From Cephalopachus bancanus (lineage: Eukaryota; Chordata; Mammalia; Primates; Tarsiidae), in the NCBI GenBank assembly GCA_027257055.1, contig JAPVLO010000133.1, positions 7,303,501 through 7,367,500 on the forward strand: a DNA stretch of 64,000 nt, read 5' to 3'. The first letter of the stretch is position 1. The number at the start of each line of letters is the position of its first letter. The translations under genes and the position numbers were made by a program. The notes under the pieces were generated by a model. It did no database searches and was not told the DNA's origin. It saw nothing but the letters and a program-made list of their open reading frames with translations. Below, piece by piece: positions 10,602 to 22,330 of this stretch.

Positions 10602-11039
10602 CAAGGAGGTGACTCAGAGGAAAGGAGTCTTAACTCTTACAAAATGAGGCACTTTAAGTTTCTGCTGCTTGCATGAGTGAGGGTTTGACGGAGTCAGCGT
10701 AAAACACAGAGAACTATTTTGATGGGACGTGGCACTCTGCCATGTGGACAGAGCCTATAGAATGTAGAAGAAATATCTTTTACTAGCCTTTGCGAAGAGT
10801 AGACCAACTAGCTGAAGTTAAGCTGTCATTTGCATCCAGAAAACCAAGTTCGAGTTTTATATGAACACAATAATTAGCAGCAAAGGTTTACAAACTCCCT
10901 GCCCTACTTTTTAAATTATCTTGCTAACAAACCCATCAAAACAACATAAACTTTGTCCCAATTTGAATACATTTCGCTGCTTCTTTTCCAACTCATTATT
11001 TGTAGTGAGACAAATAATTTTTTTCTGCATCCCTATAAC
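10602..11039. other. Unique DNA after the candidate exon
   Basis: Would be 3' UTR if the exon is real. No consensus polyadenylation signal seen; the L1 insertion at 11.04 kb may have displaced or replaced it. Confidence 0.3.
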
Positions 11040-11040
11040 T

Positions 11041-12243
11041 TTCTTTTTTTTAATCAATATTTCTTATTATGATATTGTGGGGTACAGTTAAGGGTTAGGT
11101 ATACAAATATGCTTTGTTCAGGCACCCTTGTTGATAAGAGGTGTCTCCCCATTCCAGACAGATATTTACTACCGTTAATCCCATCTCCCTTCCCCCCCAT
11201 AGTTTCCCACCACTGTCAGTCATTTTCTTATAGTATTACGTTGGATGGTCAAGGTCCACTATATGAGTGACAACATGTAATACTCAGATCTTTGTTTCTG
11301 TGAGAGGTCACTCAGTATTATAGACTCTAGTTCCATCCAGGTTGCTGCAAAATTCATGATTTTGTTGTTTTTTATGGCTGCATAGTATACCACTGTGTAT
11401 ATGTACCACATTTTTTTAATCCAGTCGTCTTTTGATGGACAGCATGGTTGCTTCCAGGTTCTTGCTATTGTGAACAGTGCTGCGATAAACATACGTGTGC
11501 AGGTATCTTTTTTATAGAGTGATTTGAATTCTTCAGGGTATATTCCCAGTAGGGGGATTGCGGGGTCATATGGGAGGTCAATATTTAGAGCTTTTAGGAA
11601 TCGCCATATTGTTTTCCACAGAGGTTGTACTAGTTTGCACTCCCACCAACAGTGTAGAAGTGTTCCCTTTTCACCACACCCTCTCCAACAACTGTTATTT
11701 TTTGAGTTATTGATAACTGCCATTCTGACTGCAGTTAGGTGGTATCTCAGTGTGGTTTTGATTTGCATCTCCCTGATGATTAGTGAGGTTGAACATTTTT
11801 TCATGTGTCTGTTGGCTGCTCGGATGTCTTCCTTTGAGAAGTGTCTGTTCATATCTTTTGCCCATTTTATAATGGGGTTGTTTGTTTTTTTTCTTTTCAG
11901 CACTTTTGAGTTCCTTGTAGATCCAAGATGTTAAGCCTTTGTCAGACCTGGAGTTGGCAAATATTTTTCCCAGTCTGTAGGCTGTCTCCTTGCTCTCTTG
12001 ATGGTTTCTTTGGCTTTGCAGAAGCTTGTCAGTTTAATGAGGTCCCACTTGTTTATCTTATCTCTTATGGCCTGTGCGTTTCGGGTTTTGTTCAGGAACT
12101 GGATGCCAGTTCAAATTTCCATGAGGGTATGTCCTTCATTTTCTAAGGTTCTTATACTTTGAGGTTTTACATTTAGGTCTCTGATCCATTTGGAGTTAAT
12201 TTTTGTGTATCTATTCAAGATTTGCCTTATCCAGTTCTTTTTC
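11041..12243 (-). mobile_element. 5'-truncated L1, 3' end of ORF2 and 3' UTR
   Basis: Read on the minus strand: part of ORF2 from 12243, the ORF2 end at 11259, then a roughly 215-bp 3' UTR with a short A-rich end at 11041-11051. The 3' UTR matches the L1 at 20.2 kb at close to 88% by eye, so both are from one subfamily. No clear target duplication found. Confidence 0.93.
11259..11903 (-). CDS. L1 ORF2p C-terminal fragment, 214 residues open
   Basis: This is the C-terminal end of the L1 reverse transcriptase/endonuclease polyprotein. The start [20 protein letters not shown] and the block [20 protein letters not shown] are typical. The cysteine motif is complete in this fragment: C72, C76, H84, C85 and C89. 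Further on come [25 protein letters not shown] and IKKMWYIYT. The frame is open to its natural stop, which suggests a rather young insertion. The endonuclease and reverse transcriptase domains are missing through 5' truncation, and the frame is broken upstream of 11.9 kb, so it cannot be active. Confidence 0.9.
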   Translation of the reverse strand: MLKRKKTNNPIIKWAKDMNRHFSKEDIRAANRHMKKCSTSLIIREMQIKTTLRYHLTAVRMAVINNSKNNSCWRGCGEKGTLLHCWWECKLVQPLWKTIWRFLKALNIDLPYDPAIPLLGIYPEEFKSLYKKDTCTRMFIAALFTIARTWKQPCCPSKDDWIKKMWYIYTVVYYAAIKNNKIMNFAATWMELESIILSDLSQKQRSEYYMLSLI

Positions 12244-12614
12244 CCAGTCAAAAAGAACCAGACCTTTTACTTTAAGACAAAAAAAAGAAAATATCCAGGA
12301 CCTTCCATTTGTGGTCATACTTTTCTGGCACTATTACTTCAGTGTAGTCTTTGATTACTTATATAAGTTCTAATTTTCAGTTAGATTAGCTAATTTCTAT
12401 TTTATAGGGAAAACTGGATAGGGATGCAGAAATACCGATAATACACAGTTTAGTAAATTAGCAAAATTCATGAGTATATTCACCCAACCCCATAGAGCCT
12501 CACACATCCATTTTTTACCTTTTTAAATCAGCAGAGTAAGCACAATAATTAGCATGAATAATAACAGATATATTCACTATAAGAAACAAAGTATGTATAT
12601 TAAAAATATGTTGG
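12244..12614. other. Unique AT-rich DNA
   Basis: No repeat or exon signal seen. Confidence 0.4.
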
Positions 12615-12770
12615 GGCCTGGCACAATGGCTCATGCCTGTAATCCCAGCACTTTGGGAGGCCAAGGTGGGAGGATCACTTTAATTCAGGAGTTTGAGATC
12701 AGCCTGGGCAACACAGTGAGACCTTGTTTCTATTTTGCTAAAACAAAAGCAAAAAACAAAACAAACCTTA
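12615..12770 (+). mobile_element. Free left Alu monomer (FLAM-like)
   Basis: Alu left arm only (ggcctggcacaatggctcatgcc ... cctgggcaacacagtgagacc) followed by an A/C-rich tail and no right arm. Confidence 0.85.
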
Positions 12771-12828
12771 TAAAAATTGTTGGGTGACTAAATTTTAGTA
12801 TTCTATTTCCCTTAAAAATTACATAAAT

Positions 12829-13110
12829 GGGCCGGGTGCGGTGGCTCAAGCCTGTAATCCCAGCACTTTGGGAGGCCAACATGAAGGGACTGCCTGAGCC
12901 CTCAGGTTTGAGAACTTGGTGTGACCTCATCTTTACAAGACATCAAAAAACTAGCCGGGCATGGTAGCACGTGCCCGTAGTTCCGGCTACTTTGAAAGGC
13001 TGAGGCAGAAGTATTGCCTGAGCCCAGGAGGTTGACGCTGGGATGGCCATGAGTATGCCACTTCATGCCAGCCTGGGCGACAGAGTGAGACTCTAACTCA
13101 AAAAAAAGAA
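12829..13110 (+). mobile_element. Derived-family Alu, diverged
   Basis: Dimer with an internal deletion before 'gaacttggtgtgacctcatc' and a 'gggatggccatgag' right arm. Target duplication aaaaattacata at 12814-12825 and 13111-13122. Confidence 0.88.
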
Positions 13111-13122
13111 AAAAATTACATA

Positions 13123-14512
13123 GCTGTCCAAGGTTATCTATTAAATAACTTGATTAAAGACAGAACAAGGTTTTAAAGTTAAACAGGCATCTTGGTTAAG
13201 TTGACAAACTAAACCTTAGAATATCATTTATTAATATTATAATTTAAGAACCTAGACCATTTGTATTCACGTGCCGTAAAGATTGGGACTGAGAACTGAG
13301 ACCTCCTATGTCAATTTGACTTAACAATTTGTTCTAAGACATTCTTGCCCAGAAATATAAAGCTATAAACCAACACATAGTTTCACTCTTTGCTTCAGGA
13401 AATTCCGGAAAAGTAACTTATCCGTATTTTTGTTCATCTTGCCAAACTCTTACCAGAATAATAAATTGCTTATCTGGGCAAATAGGTAGCTTACAACAAA
13501 AATTTACTTATCAAGATTCACATCAAGAATCTGGCCTTTCTGCTTCCCAGTCCTAGGTGATTATGCCACAGACAGTCCTCCAGTTCAGGTGCTGCCTGTC
13601 TTGACAAGTTGCCTTAAGCCACTGGGGCCTAGATCCCCAAGTCCTGAAAATACCTCCTCTTACCTTCCTGTTCTGAGACATTCCTGAGATCCCTCAAGGT
13701 GTTCTCTGCTGCAATAGTCTGAGGCACTGAGCTCTGACTGATCAACAGAAACTGTAAGATAATCAATGTGTGTTGCTTTACGCTGAGAAGTGTGCGGTGA
13801 TGTTGGTATGGAGCAATAGAAAACCAGTCCAACCCCACTGGTAAAAGTAGAGAAGCACCATGCAGCTCTTTTCAATCCAGAAATTATCAAGCAAGCCTAA
13901 TCTGTAAAAGATTCACTGTCATAATATGAAAACCTGCTTCTGATCTTGTGCTTTCCATAAGAGGTTTTACAACTAGCTTTACACATTCAATTTCTTTTTT
14001 TCCTGAGAAATTTGGAGATGCTGGAGTGCTATAAGCATCGGTTTATATTCCTGGGCAAGAATTTTTTAGAGCAAATAGTTAAGTCAAATGCTTGTTTTAA
14101 TATGAACCAATTAGAGTGGAGCTACAGGGATGTGAGAGACTTTATCATCTAATTTGTATGTTCAAGATGGGACATATGAAACACAATGAGAGGCAAGGGT
14201 CTTCTGAATTACAAATACACAGACTTAACTGAAATCGAAAGCTTGTACTTTCAACTCTATAACCTCTATCATAAATCAGCAGTAATGCAGAACCCTGGAA
14301 GTTGTTGCAAGTGCAGATCTCAAAGGGACACCATGCTGTCAGTGAGCATAAAATGTTTTTTTGATCGACTTGAGCTTACAAATAGCCAAACAGACAAACA
14401 ATAAAAAAGTCTAACAAGCCAGATTTTGTTCATCATCTATCAACCAGTAGAAACGGATTCCCATCCCACCCTGGGAGAGATCACCACATGATTACACCAC
14501 AAAACCAGATTC
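13123..14512. other. Unique DNA, no feature seen
   Basis: About 1.4 kb without a repeat or exon signal I can support. Frames of 60-76 codons are present on both strands without context. Confidence 0.4.
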
Positions 14513-14513
14513 C

Positions 14514-14816
14514 TGGCCAGGTACAGTGCTGCATGCCTGTAATCCCAGCACTTTGGGAGGCCAAGTTAAGAGGATTCCTGGAGGCTGGAAGTTTGAGACC
14601 ACCTGGGCAACATAGTGAGACCTCATCTCTGCAAAAAATTAAAAAATTAGCTGAGTGTGGTAGTATGTGCCTGTAGTCCCAGCTGTTTGGGAGGCTGAAG
14701 TGAGAGGATCACCTGAGCTCCAGAGGTCGAGTCTGTCATGAGCCATGATTGTGCCAGTGCACTCCAGCCTGGGAGACAGAGTGAGACCCATCTCAAACAA
14801 ACAAACAAACAAACAA
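14514..14816 (+). mobile_element. AluJ-like element with (AAAC)n tail
   Basis: Dimer with ancestral linker (gcaaaaaattaaaaaattagctgagtg) and right arm (catgagccatgattgtgccagtgcactcc). The tail has turned into (AAAC)6. Confidence 0.88.
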
Positions 14817-15215
14817 ACACACAAAACAACCCCCTCCACCAGAAGACAGATTCTGCAATACTACTGTCATCAACGAAGAGTAAACCTGTTGACTGTGTAC
14901 AACTACATGTAGAAACATATGAGATGCTTTTGTGTATATCTGCAAATCAAGACTGACCCAGTGAGTTGGTGTATGTGTGGTCCCTAGGCCTGGCTGTGAA
15001 GTTAGATAATACAGGAGCAGTGGAACATTCTTGGCCAAGAGCCAGAAAAAAGAAGCCAACCACAGTTTTCTCAGAGAACAATGATCCAGGCTGTTTCAGT
15101 ATCCACGAGTGAACAAGAGGAGCGGGATGGCCAAAGTGACAGTGTGTCATTTTTTAATATGTTAAAGTAGAACTCTTTTAAAGAAGGTAAAATTATGACA
15201 TTTACATTAATATAA
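14817..15215. other. Unique DNA, no feature seen
   Basis: No supported feature. Confidence 0.4.
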
Positions 15216-15217
15216 AA

Positions 15218-15330
15218 ATGAAGCTATGTTAAACATTTTGTTTAACTCCAAGAAACAGGTGAGGTGCTCAAGGGAGAATTTGTTTTAAATTATGAGCTAG
15301 GAATATTTAGATAAATGTGCAAATGGACAT
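15218..15330 (+). repeat. Diverged direct duplication, copy 1
   Basis: Matches 16600-16712 at roughly three positions in four. Shared blocks: gctatgttaaa.attttgtt, gaaacaggtgag, caagggagaatt, taaataaatgtgcaaatgg-type end. May be a local duplication or two copies of an old dispersed repeat. Confidence 0.65.
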
Positions 15331-16440
15331 AAAATGGGCCTCCTGGGTGAATGGGAGGAGGAAGGCCGAGGGAGTCTTCACCAGAGTTTATACCTTTCTC
15401 CACAGTAACTATTGTGCTCTGCTCTCGGTGATGAGCAACTTATGGAGCTGGGAAGTACCACAAAGCAGTGAAGGATAGGAATCAGACCCCGCGAAGTGCA
15501 CACCTGAACCATACAGACTTCTTTACATGGAAGCACAATTCTTTCCAACACCTGCAATTGGCTGAGAATGGAAAGTTGCAAGCCGGATTTGAGAACGTTC
15601 TAGTGGCAAAAATTGCACATGCTGGGGGTTTCCTGGATGCAACCAGTAGGTGGGTTTCATCCAGACAGTATTCAGGAGCATTCACTACCTGTGTGGCCAC
15701 TACTGACACGTCTTGGACGATGGCCCAAAAGGGCAGGAGGCAGTGAAGGGAAGAGGGAGGAAACATTTTCAGAATTGTCCTTAGGGAAACCCAAGTTCTG
15801 TGGCATTGAAAAAAGGGATCTCTTGTGGGGGGGTCACCACCGTCTCTCTTCTCAGCAGACCCTGCCTCGTAAGGCCACATCAAATAATCACGCATGCATG
15901 TGAAAACAGCGTGCCAACTCTGCCTGGCAGATTCTGGTCAGGCCCCTGGCTTTCCCTTTGCAGGATGAATTTAGAATATTCACCTTTTTTTGACATACTT
16001 GATCATTTATTTACGGTCTCATGAAAAAACATTTAGAAGGGAATTTGGGAAAGTTCTAAAGTGAACCAAGGACACATTGTTCAGAACCTGTCTCTCTCCT
16101 TACTGTGAATTTGGTAAGAGAATATTCAGAATTTTTAAAAAAATGTAGGAGAAGGAATTGAGGAAATAGTATCTTTTTCTTATAAATTTGGGTGAAAAGA
16201 CGATTACGTGATCAGAGATCTTTTTCATAGTAAAGATATGAACAACACCAGAGTCTTTATAGCTCTATTGCTGTTTGTTCAGTTTAAAGTCCTTCAAGAC
16301 TCAGTTTTATGTTAAAAGTCTGCTCTAAACTAGTCAATTTGCTGTTCTGGTGTTCCAACATTTCCACTTAATTGAATACGATCTCCTCTGTTTACCCTAC
16401 ATGCGAATATGGGGTACTGCCTCTTTTTTTATTTGTTTCC
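15331..16440. other. Unique DNA, no feature seen
   Basis: A minus-strand frame of 137 codons (15482-15895) exists but shows no motif and no splice context; see rejected items. Confidence 0.4.
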
Positions 16441-16585
16441 TGTTTAAGAAAGAAAAGGAGGAAGAAAGAAACAAGGGAAGGAGAGAGGAAAAGAGAACAG
16501 GACAATGGGAAGAAAGAAAGGGGAGAGGAGGAGGAGGGGGAGAGGAAGGAGCAGGAGGAGGGAAGGAGGGGCAGAAGCAGGAGTT
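16441..16585 (+). repeat. Polypurine tract (GA/GGA-rich), about 145 bp
   Basis: Almost entirely A and G on this strand, with only scattered pyrimidines. Runs of GAGGAG and GGGGAG alternate with GAAAGAAA. It lies directly before copy 2 of the 15.2-kb duplication. Confidence 0.95.
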
Positions 16586-16599
16586 AAAATCCTTAGCAT

Positions 16600-16712
16600 G
16601 GCGATATGTTAAATATTTTGTTGAAATCAAGAGGAAACAGGTGAGATGCTACAAGTTCAAGGGAGAATTTTAAAAAATAATGAATCAGGAATACTTAAAT
16701 AAATGTGCAAAT
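16600..16712 (+). repeat. Diverged direct duplication, copy 2
   Basis: Second copy of 15218-15330, 1.38 kb downstream, same orientation. Confidence 0.65.
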
Positions 16713-16789
16713 GGGGGTGGGGAGGAAACTGAAGAGGAGAAGGGACAAAAGGGTCAGAAAGAACCACAACCCTGATTCCAAGTTCAGTT

Positions 16790-17068
16790 TGGTCACTAGC
16801 TGGATACAGACGCGTGAGACCAGGTCGCTGCCATAGACTTGGGGCCCTTCTTTTGTTTTGAGCACTGGGTAGTCACAAAAGCCTCAACTCCAGCCTTCCT
16901 TGGGCTCCATTGTTCCAAAGACAGCAGCAGGGAGCTGGGGCAGGCGTCTCCGCCTTGCAGCTGCCTGCCTGGCTCTTCAGGTGGCCCCGCCTTCTCCATC
17001 CCCTTTCAGCTCTGTTGGGGGCCAGAGCGGGAAGGGGAGAGAGACAGAATCCGCTGCCCAGAGCCAGA
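16790..17068 (+). promoter_or_regulatory. GC-rich, CpG-poor stretch before a candidate exon (weak)
   Basis: The GC content rises sharply from about 16790 to 17600 compared with the AT-rich surroundings, without CpG enrichment. If the exon at 17069 is real this would hold its 5' UTR or promoter. No TATA box or initiator is evident. Confidence 0.2.
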
Positions 17069-17201
17069 ATGCCAGGCATGTCCTTGTCCTCTACTGATGG
17101 CATTGGGGAGATGTCCTCTGAGGGCCCAGATGACGGGCACTGCAAGAGAGTCACCGCAGACTGGGGGTATCTGCAGGACAGTGAGGCCAGCGCGGCTGCC
17201 G
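17069..17201 (+). CDS. Possible first coding exon, unknown gene
   Basis: ATG at 17069 (A at -3) opens a frame of 44 codons that ends at CTGCCG|GTGGGT, a usable donor, leaving phase 1. The peptide starts MPGMSLSSTDGIGEMSS, has a charged middle (PDDGHCKRVTADWGYLQD) and ends SEASAAA. This acidic, serine-rich look is typical of alternative N-termini. The same frame also runs on past the donor for 34 codons, so openness alone proves little. A possible acceptor, tctgtttctccatag, lies at 18331-18345 and is followed by an open phase-compatible stretch. I do not recognise the peptide. Confidence 0.3.
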
Positions 17202-18043
<842 letters not shown>

Positions 18044-18054
18044 ACTGGATTTTT

Positions 18055-18199
18055 GTTGTTGTTGTTGTTGTTGTTGTTGTAGAGATGAAGTCTTGCTATG
18101 TTGCCCAGGGTGACCTCGAACTCCTGGGCTTAAGCAATTCTTCCACCTTGCCTCCCAAAGTTCCAGGATTACAGGTGTGAGCCACCACGCCCAGCCTTG
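18055..18199 (-). mobile_element. Free left Alu monomer at the same target
   Basis: Minus-strand single arm (tgtagagatgaagtcttgctatg ... gccaccacgcccagcc) with a (GTT)n tail. Bounded by actggattttt at 18044-18054 and again at 18200-18210. Confidence 0.88.
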
Positions 18200-18210
18200 A
18201 CTGGATTTTT

Positions 18211-20212
18211 AATAACTGAAAGTGACCCAACAGTTTTGAGAGTGCTTGAGTGATTGTTAAGAAGCAGGAAAGGAAAAGTGTAGAGTGCAAGGTTGAAGGC
18301 AGTGATTGGAAAAAATAATACTGTTTCATGTCTGTTTCTCCATAGAGGTCAGACTGTCAGTAAACTGGCTACAAATGAGTGGCACAGCCATGTTTGGTGG
18401 TGAGGCTGGAGAGCAGAGGAGGGAGCAGAAGTTAGCAAAGAGGTGGGCATGAGCAGATGGCTGCTTCGCTGAGGGGCCCAGGAGGGCCTGGCTGGGAGCT
18501 CCAATGAGCAGGAGGAGTCACTCTTCCCAAACCCAGACTAAAGTCTAACACTGCCCAGGGCTGAGCTGAACAAGGCTTCGGAGGAAGTCCAGTTGATGAA
18601 GTGATGTCACACCGCAGCCATACAGACAGAGGTCAGGGAACAGACAGTCTTGTGAGCCATGGTAACAGATTTTGATAAGAGTTTTCTCAGCCCTTGTATC
18701 CTTGTAGAAGACTCTGGATTTGTTAACTTAATTGTATTGAATGGATCTCACATATCTTATAATGCTGTATAATTCCGGTCTCAGGGGTAAGAAACAACGA
18801 AGACACCTCACATTTGTTTCCTTATGGCCTCATTGCGGCTGCCATATCTAGATTATTATAAAATATTCATTGATGCGGTTCCAATTTTCCTCTCACTTAG
18901 CTCTTCATACACAGGATTAAATCCTTGTCCACCGCACGTGTGTACACGCTCAAGTGGTCATGGTTGACATCAAGGGTCTGGGTGAAGAATCTGTTTACTG
19001 AAAGATGGAGATAATAGGTCCAAGTGTTGCTATAAATGGTTCATATTAATCATGTCTAGCGAAAGCTATTAATGTGCTAGCATATAGAAAATGTGTAGAA
19101 AAATAATGAAAGCATGCCAACTGGAAGTTCTACCCTTTGATATTCATGATTTAAAACATGGAGCAGGGTGCCTTCCCTCTTGGACTTAGCCGTAAGCTCC
19201 AGGGATGGAAACCTCTGCCGGGGTGGCACACAGTCTCTCATTAGGACACTGTCCTCGTAATCACACACTAAAGAATGCGCAGGCTGCTGGATGTGTACAT
19301 GGCCCTGTGGCAGCAATGTTTCTGGCTTCTTCTCTAATGTGAATTACCGACCTCTCAGCACAATCCGTAAACTTCTACCTGCTACACTTATGCAAATAGT
19401 CACTCTGACTCCAACACAACACCTTTTAGTTAATCCTGGAGCATTAAGTTGTGCAGCTGTCTCATGGAAGAAATGAGGAAGAAAGATTCTGCTCAGTATG
19501 GAAATAACCCTCTGAAGCGCGTGATAAATAAAGGAGGCTTATAAATGGCCTATCAGTTACTGCAGTCACGATGGCGGCATATTTCCCTGGGTGCTTATGG
19601 GAAATTACTTTCTTTGGCACATTCTCGGGAATTATTTCCTGGGTTCCATTAGCTACGCAGATGACATTCGGGTGTGACGGGTGTGGGTCTATTATTGTTT
19701 TGTCAGAGTGCTCTGTGCTGCTCTTAGGTGCCTCGTTTGAATGCATATTATGTTCTCTTTGAATATTATCAGAGAAGATGATTCATAGTTTAGTCTTAAT
19801 GTTTTTTGGGGAAAAATCACCTAACAAATGAGAAGGAAGCATGTTCTGGTGAAAGGGAGCAATAAATAGCAGAGCAGGTGACCCTGCTCCCGTCACACCT
19901 CCGCGGGTAACTGTGCGCTGTGGCAAACAACTCTAGCTGTGGCGTCTGCTTCTGCATCTGTAACTTACTTTTTTTTTTCTTTTTCTCTGAGGCTCAGTTT
20001 TACTGACTACAGCAGGTTAGTTTTCAAGTTTTAGCCACAAGAACACAGTACATTTGGGGACGGGTCAGGCTTGTCATCATGAAAAAGAATGGGATAACAG
20101 ATTTCTCGATCCACAGCTTTCCTTTGAAATAACCCCCCCCCAAAAGTATCTGCACAAGACAAGTAAGAAAATGCTTTCATTCACTGAATTAATTATTTTA
20201 GTATAACTTATA
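18211..20212. other. Unique DNA; possible conserved stretch at 19463-19790
   Basis: Two kilobases without recognisable repeats. The part at 19540-19790 looks non-random: a cgatggcggcatattt YY1-like site at 19569, and an octamer-like atgcatattatg at 19740. No complete gene signal. Confidence 0.3.
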
Positions 20213-20876
20213 ATTTTTTTATAATCAATATTTTTTATTATGATGTTGTGTGGTATAGTTAAGGATTAGGTATACAAATACGTTTCATTCAGGCACCGTT
20301 GTTGATAAGAGGTGTTTCCCCGTCCCCAGGCAGATATTTGCTACCGTTAATCCCATCCCCCGCCCCGCCCCATAGTTTCCCACTACTGTCAGTCATTTTC
20401 TTATAGTATTACATTGGATGTTCAAGGTCCATTATATGAGTGAGAACATGTGATACTCGGTTCTTTGTTTCTGTGAGAGGCCACTCAGTATTATAGACTC
20501 TAGTTCCATCCAGGTTGCTGCAAAATTCATGATTTTGTTCTTTTTTATGGCCGCGTAGTATTCCATCGTGTATATGTACCACATTTTTTTAATCCAGTCC
20601 TTTTTTGATGGGCGGCGTGGTTGCTTCCAGATTCTTGCTATTGTGAACAATGTTGCAATAAACATACGTGTGCAGGTATCTTTTTTATAGAGTGATTTGA
20701 GTTCTTCAGGATACATTCCCAGTAGGGGGATTGCAGGGTCATATGGGAGGTTGATATTTAGAGCTTTTAGAAATCGCCACACTGCCTTCCACAGAGGTTT
20801 CATTAGATTACACTCCCACCAACAGTGTAGAAGTGTTCCCTTTTCGCCACACCCTCTCCAGCAGCTGTTATTTTTT
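20213..20876 (-). mobile_element. 5'-truncated L1, ORF2 end and 3' UTR
   Basis: Same subfamily as the copy at 11.04-12.24 kb. It starts (minus strand) within the ORF2 cysteine region at about 20876 and ends in a T-rich run at 20213-20220. Target duplications not found. Confidence 0.92.
20432..20876 (-). CDS. L1 ORF2p C-terminal fragment
   Basis: Minus-strand frame open from the truncation point to the natural stop at 20432. It begins inside the cysteine block ([16 protein letters not shown] type). It then shows [40 protein letters not shown] and [17 protein letters not shown]. The catalytic domains are absent. Dead fragment of a fairly young L1. Confidence 0.88.
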
Positions 20877-21160
20877 CCTTCGGTTTATGTTTTCTATGAC
20901 CCTAAGATTTTCAATATTTGCTAAATATTAACTATGTAACTTAAAATCTTGTTGAGACAAAATCTAATGATAAAAAAGTATATAGTACTGACTTATATAG
21001 TGTATCAGTAGGAATATTAGTTGCAGGCAACAGAAGACCATTTACTAAATTAAGCTAAAATAGAGGATGTTTGAAAGCTAACAGGTGCTTCAACATTTGC
21101 TGGGTGTTGGGTAGGGGGCCAGCGTCAGGAATGGGCAGATTCCAGGTGTGGGGATAGCGA
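20877..21160. other. Unique AT-rich DNA
   Basis: No supported feature. Confidence 0.4.
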
Positions 21161-21162
21161 AC

Positions 21163-21252
21163 ATTTTTGGTAGAGACAAAGTCTTGCTATATTCCCCAGG
21201 CTGGTCTTGAACTCCTGCTGTTCTCCCTCTTTGGCCTCCCAAAGTGCTGCCT
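21163..21252 (-). mobile_element. Alu left-arm fragment
   Basis: About 90 bp of minus-strand Alu: ttttggtagagacaaagtcttgc ... ggcctcccaaagtgctg. Both ends cut. Confidence 0.8.
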
Positions 21253-22270
21253 GTACTTAGAGCTGGGAGCCTTTGAGGTAGGCACTCCCAACTCTCCGAT
21301 TCTGATCATACCAAAGAGGGGAAGTCATTTCCTAAAAGGACATTAAGGAGCAGCTAAGAAGTACGGCTCATGACAAATGCCAGTCGTGCATTAAGTCACG
21401 GAGACTGGAGAAGAAAGCCCAGAGATAAGAGAGGACGACTCAGTCTGGAAATACTGAGAGACTTTTTGAAAGAGGCAAGATAGGTGGATTTTGGGATGAG
21501 ATCAGTGAAGGGAGATTAAAAATGCTACACCAAAGAAAGAAGGTAACCAACAAACCCAGAAAAAAACCCATCAGTCATCTAAATCGTGTCTGTGGAGTGG
21601 TCCGCGTTGCACTGAGTCAGCCTGTGTTGCTCTGTTTCTCGGAGGGGCTTGTGGTCACTCACCGGAAAGACAGCAGTGCCACCCTTGACCCCAGTAAACT
21701 GTGTCTTCCCATCAGAGATCACTGTCATTCTTTCTCCAAAGGTGTCCTGGAAACTCTTAGTCATGGCCCCAAGGCACTGGGGAATTCGTGGTCTGGCAGC
21801 CTACCCACCCAATCCTCAGGTCCATCATTCTGAACATTGTGGAAACAATAGACATTACAAAGAGCTGGTCAGAAACACAGGAAATGGCCCCTGTGGCTGT
21901 GATGTTCTCTCCAAAATGTTGGGATGGATCTGGGCTGGTCCCTCTGATGCTGCTGCCCGTTGGGAATGAGGGAGTAGACTTTGCACTGTATTTCCCTCAC
22001 TGTCAACGACAAGCAGGACTCTACCAGACTCCTGTGGCTGAGTCGTTTGAGTTAAATTTTAATTCTCCTTCACCCATTATATAGTTAGAACTGATACTTG
22101 TAGCTTTTATTTCATTTTTCACAGAAAAAAAAAACAACAAAACTCCAGCTTTTTATGGTAGGGACATAAGAACAAATAAAGACCCCCACCTGCTGGTCTC
22201 AACACGATTTCAAATAAACACACTAAACTAACTTCCAACTTAACATTTTCATGAATATAAACCTGGGGAT
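21253..22270. other. Unique DNA, no feature seen
   Basis: Plus-strand frames of about 100 codons (21522-21969) overlap each other without motif or splice context. Confidence 0.4.
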
Positions 22271-22274
22271 TCCT

Positions 22275-22330
22275 CTGTGCTGAGCGTGCCTATCAGGGAC
22301 CCAATAAATATTTGTTGATTTAATTCAGAA
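22275..22330 (+). mobile_element. L2 3'-end fragment
   Basis: 'cccaataaatatttgttgatttaattcag' is the usual L2 3' terminus wording. Confidence 0.4.

Noticed and set aside
11524..12146. Plus-strand frames of 136 and 72 codons
   Set aside because: Antisense shadows of L1 ORF2.
15482..15895. 137-codon minus-strand frame
   Set aside because: No motif, no conserved-looking block, overlapping frames on the other strand.
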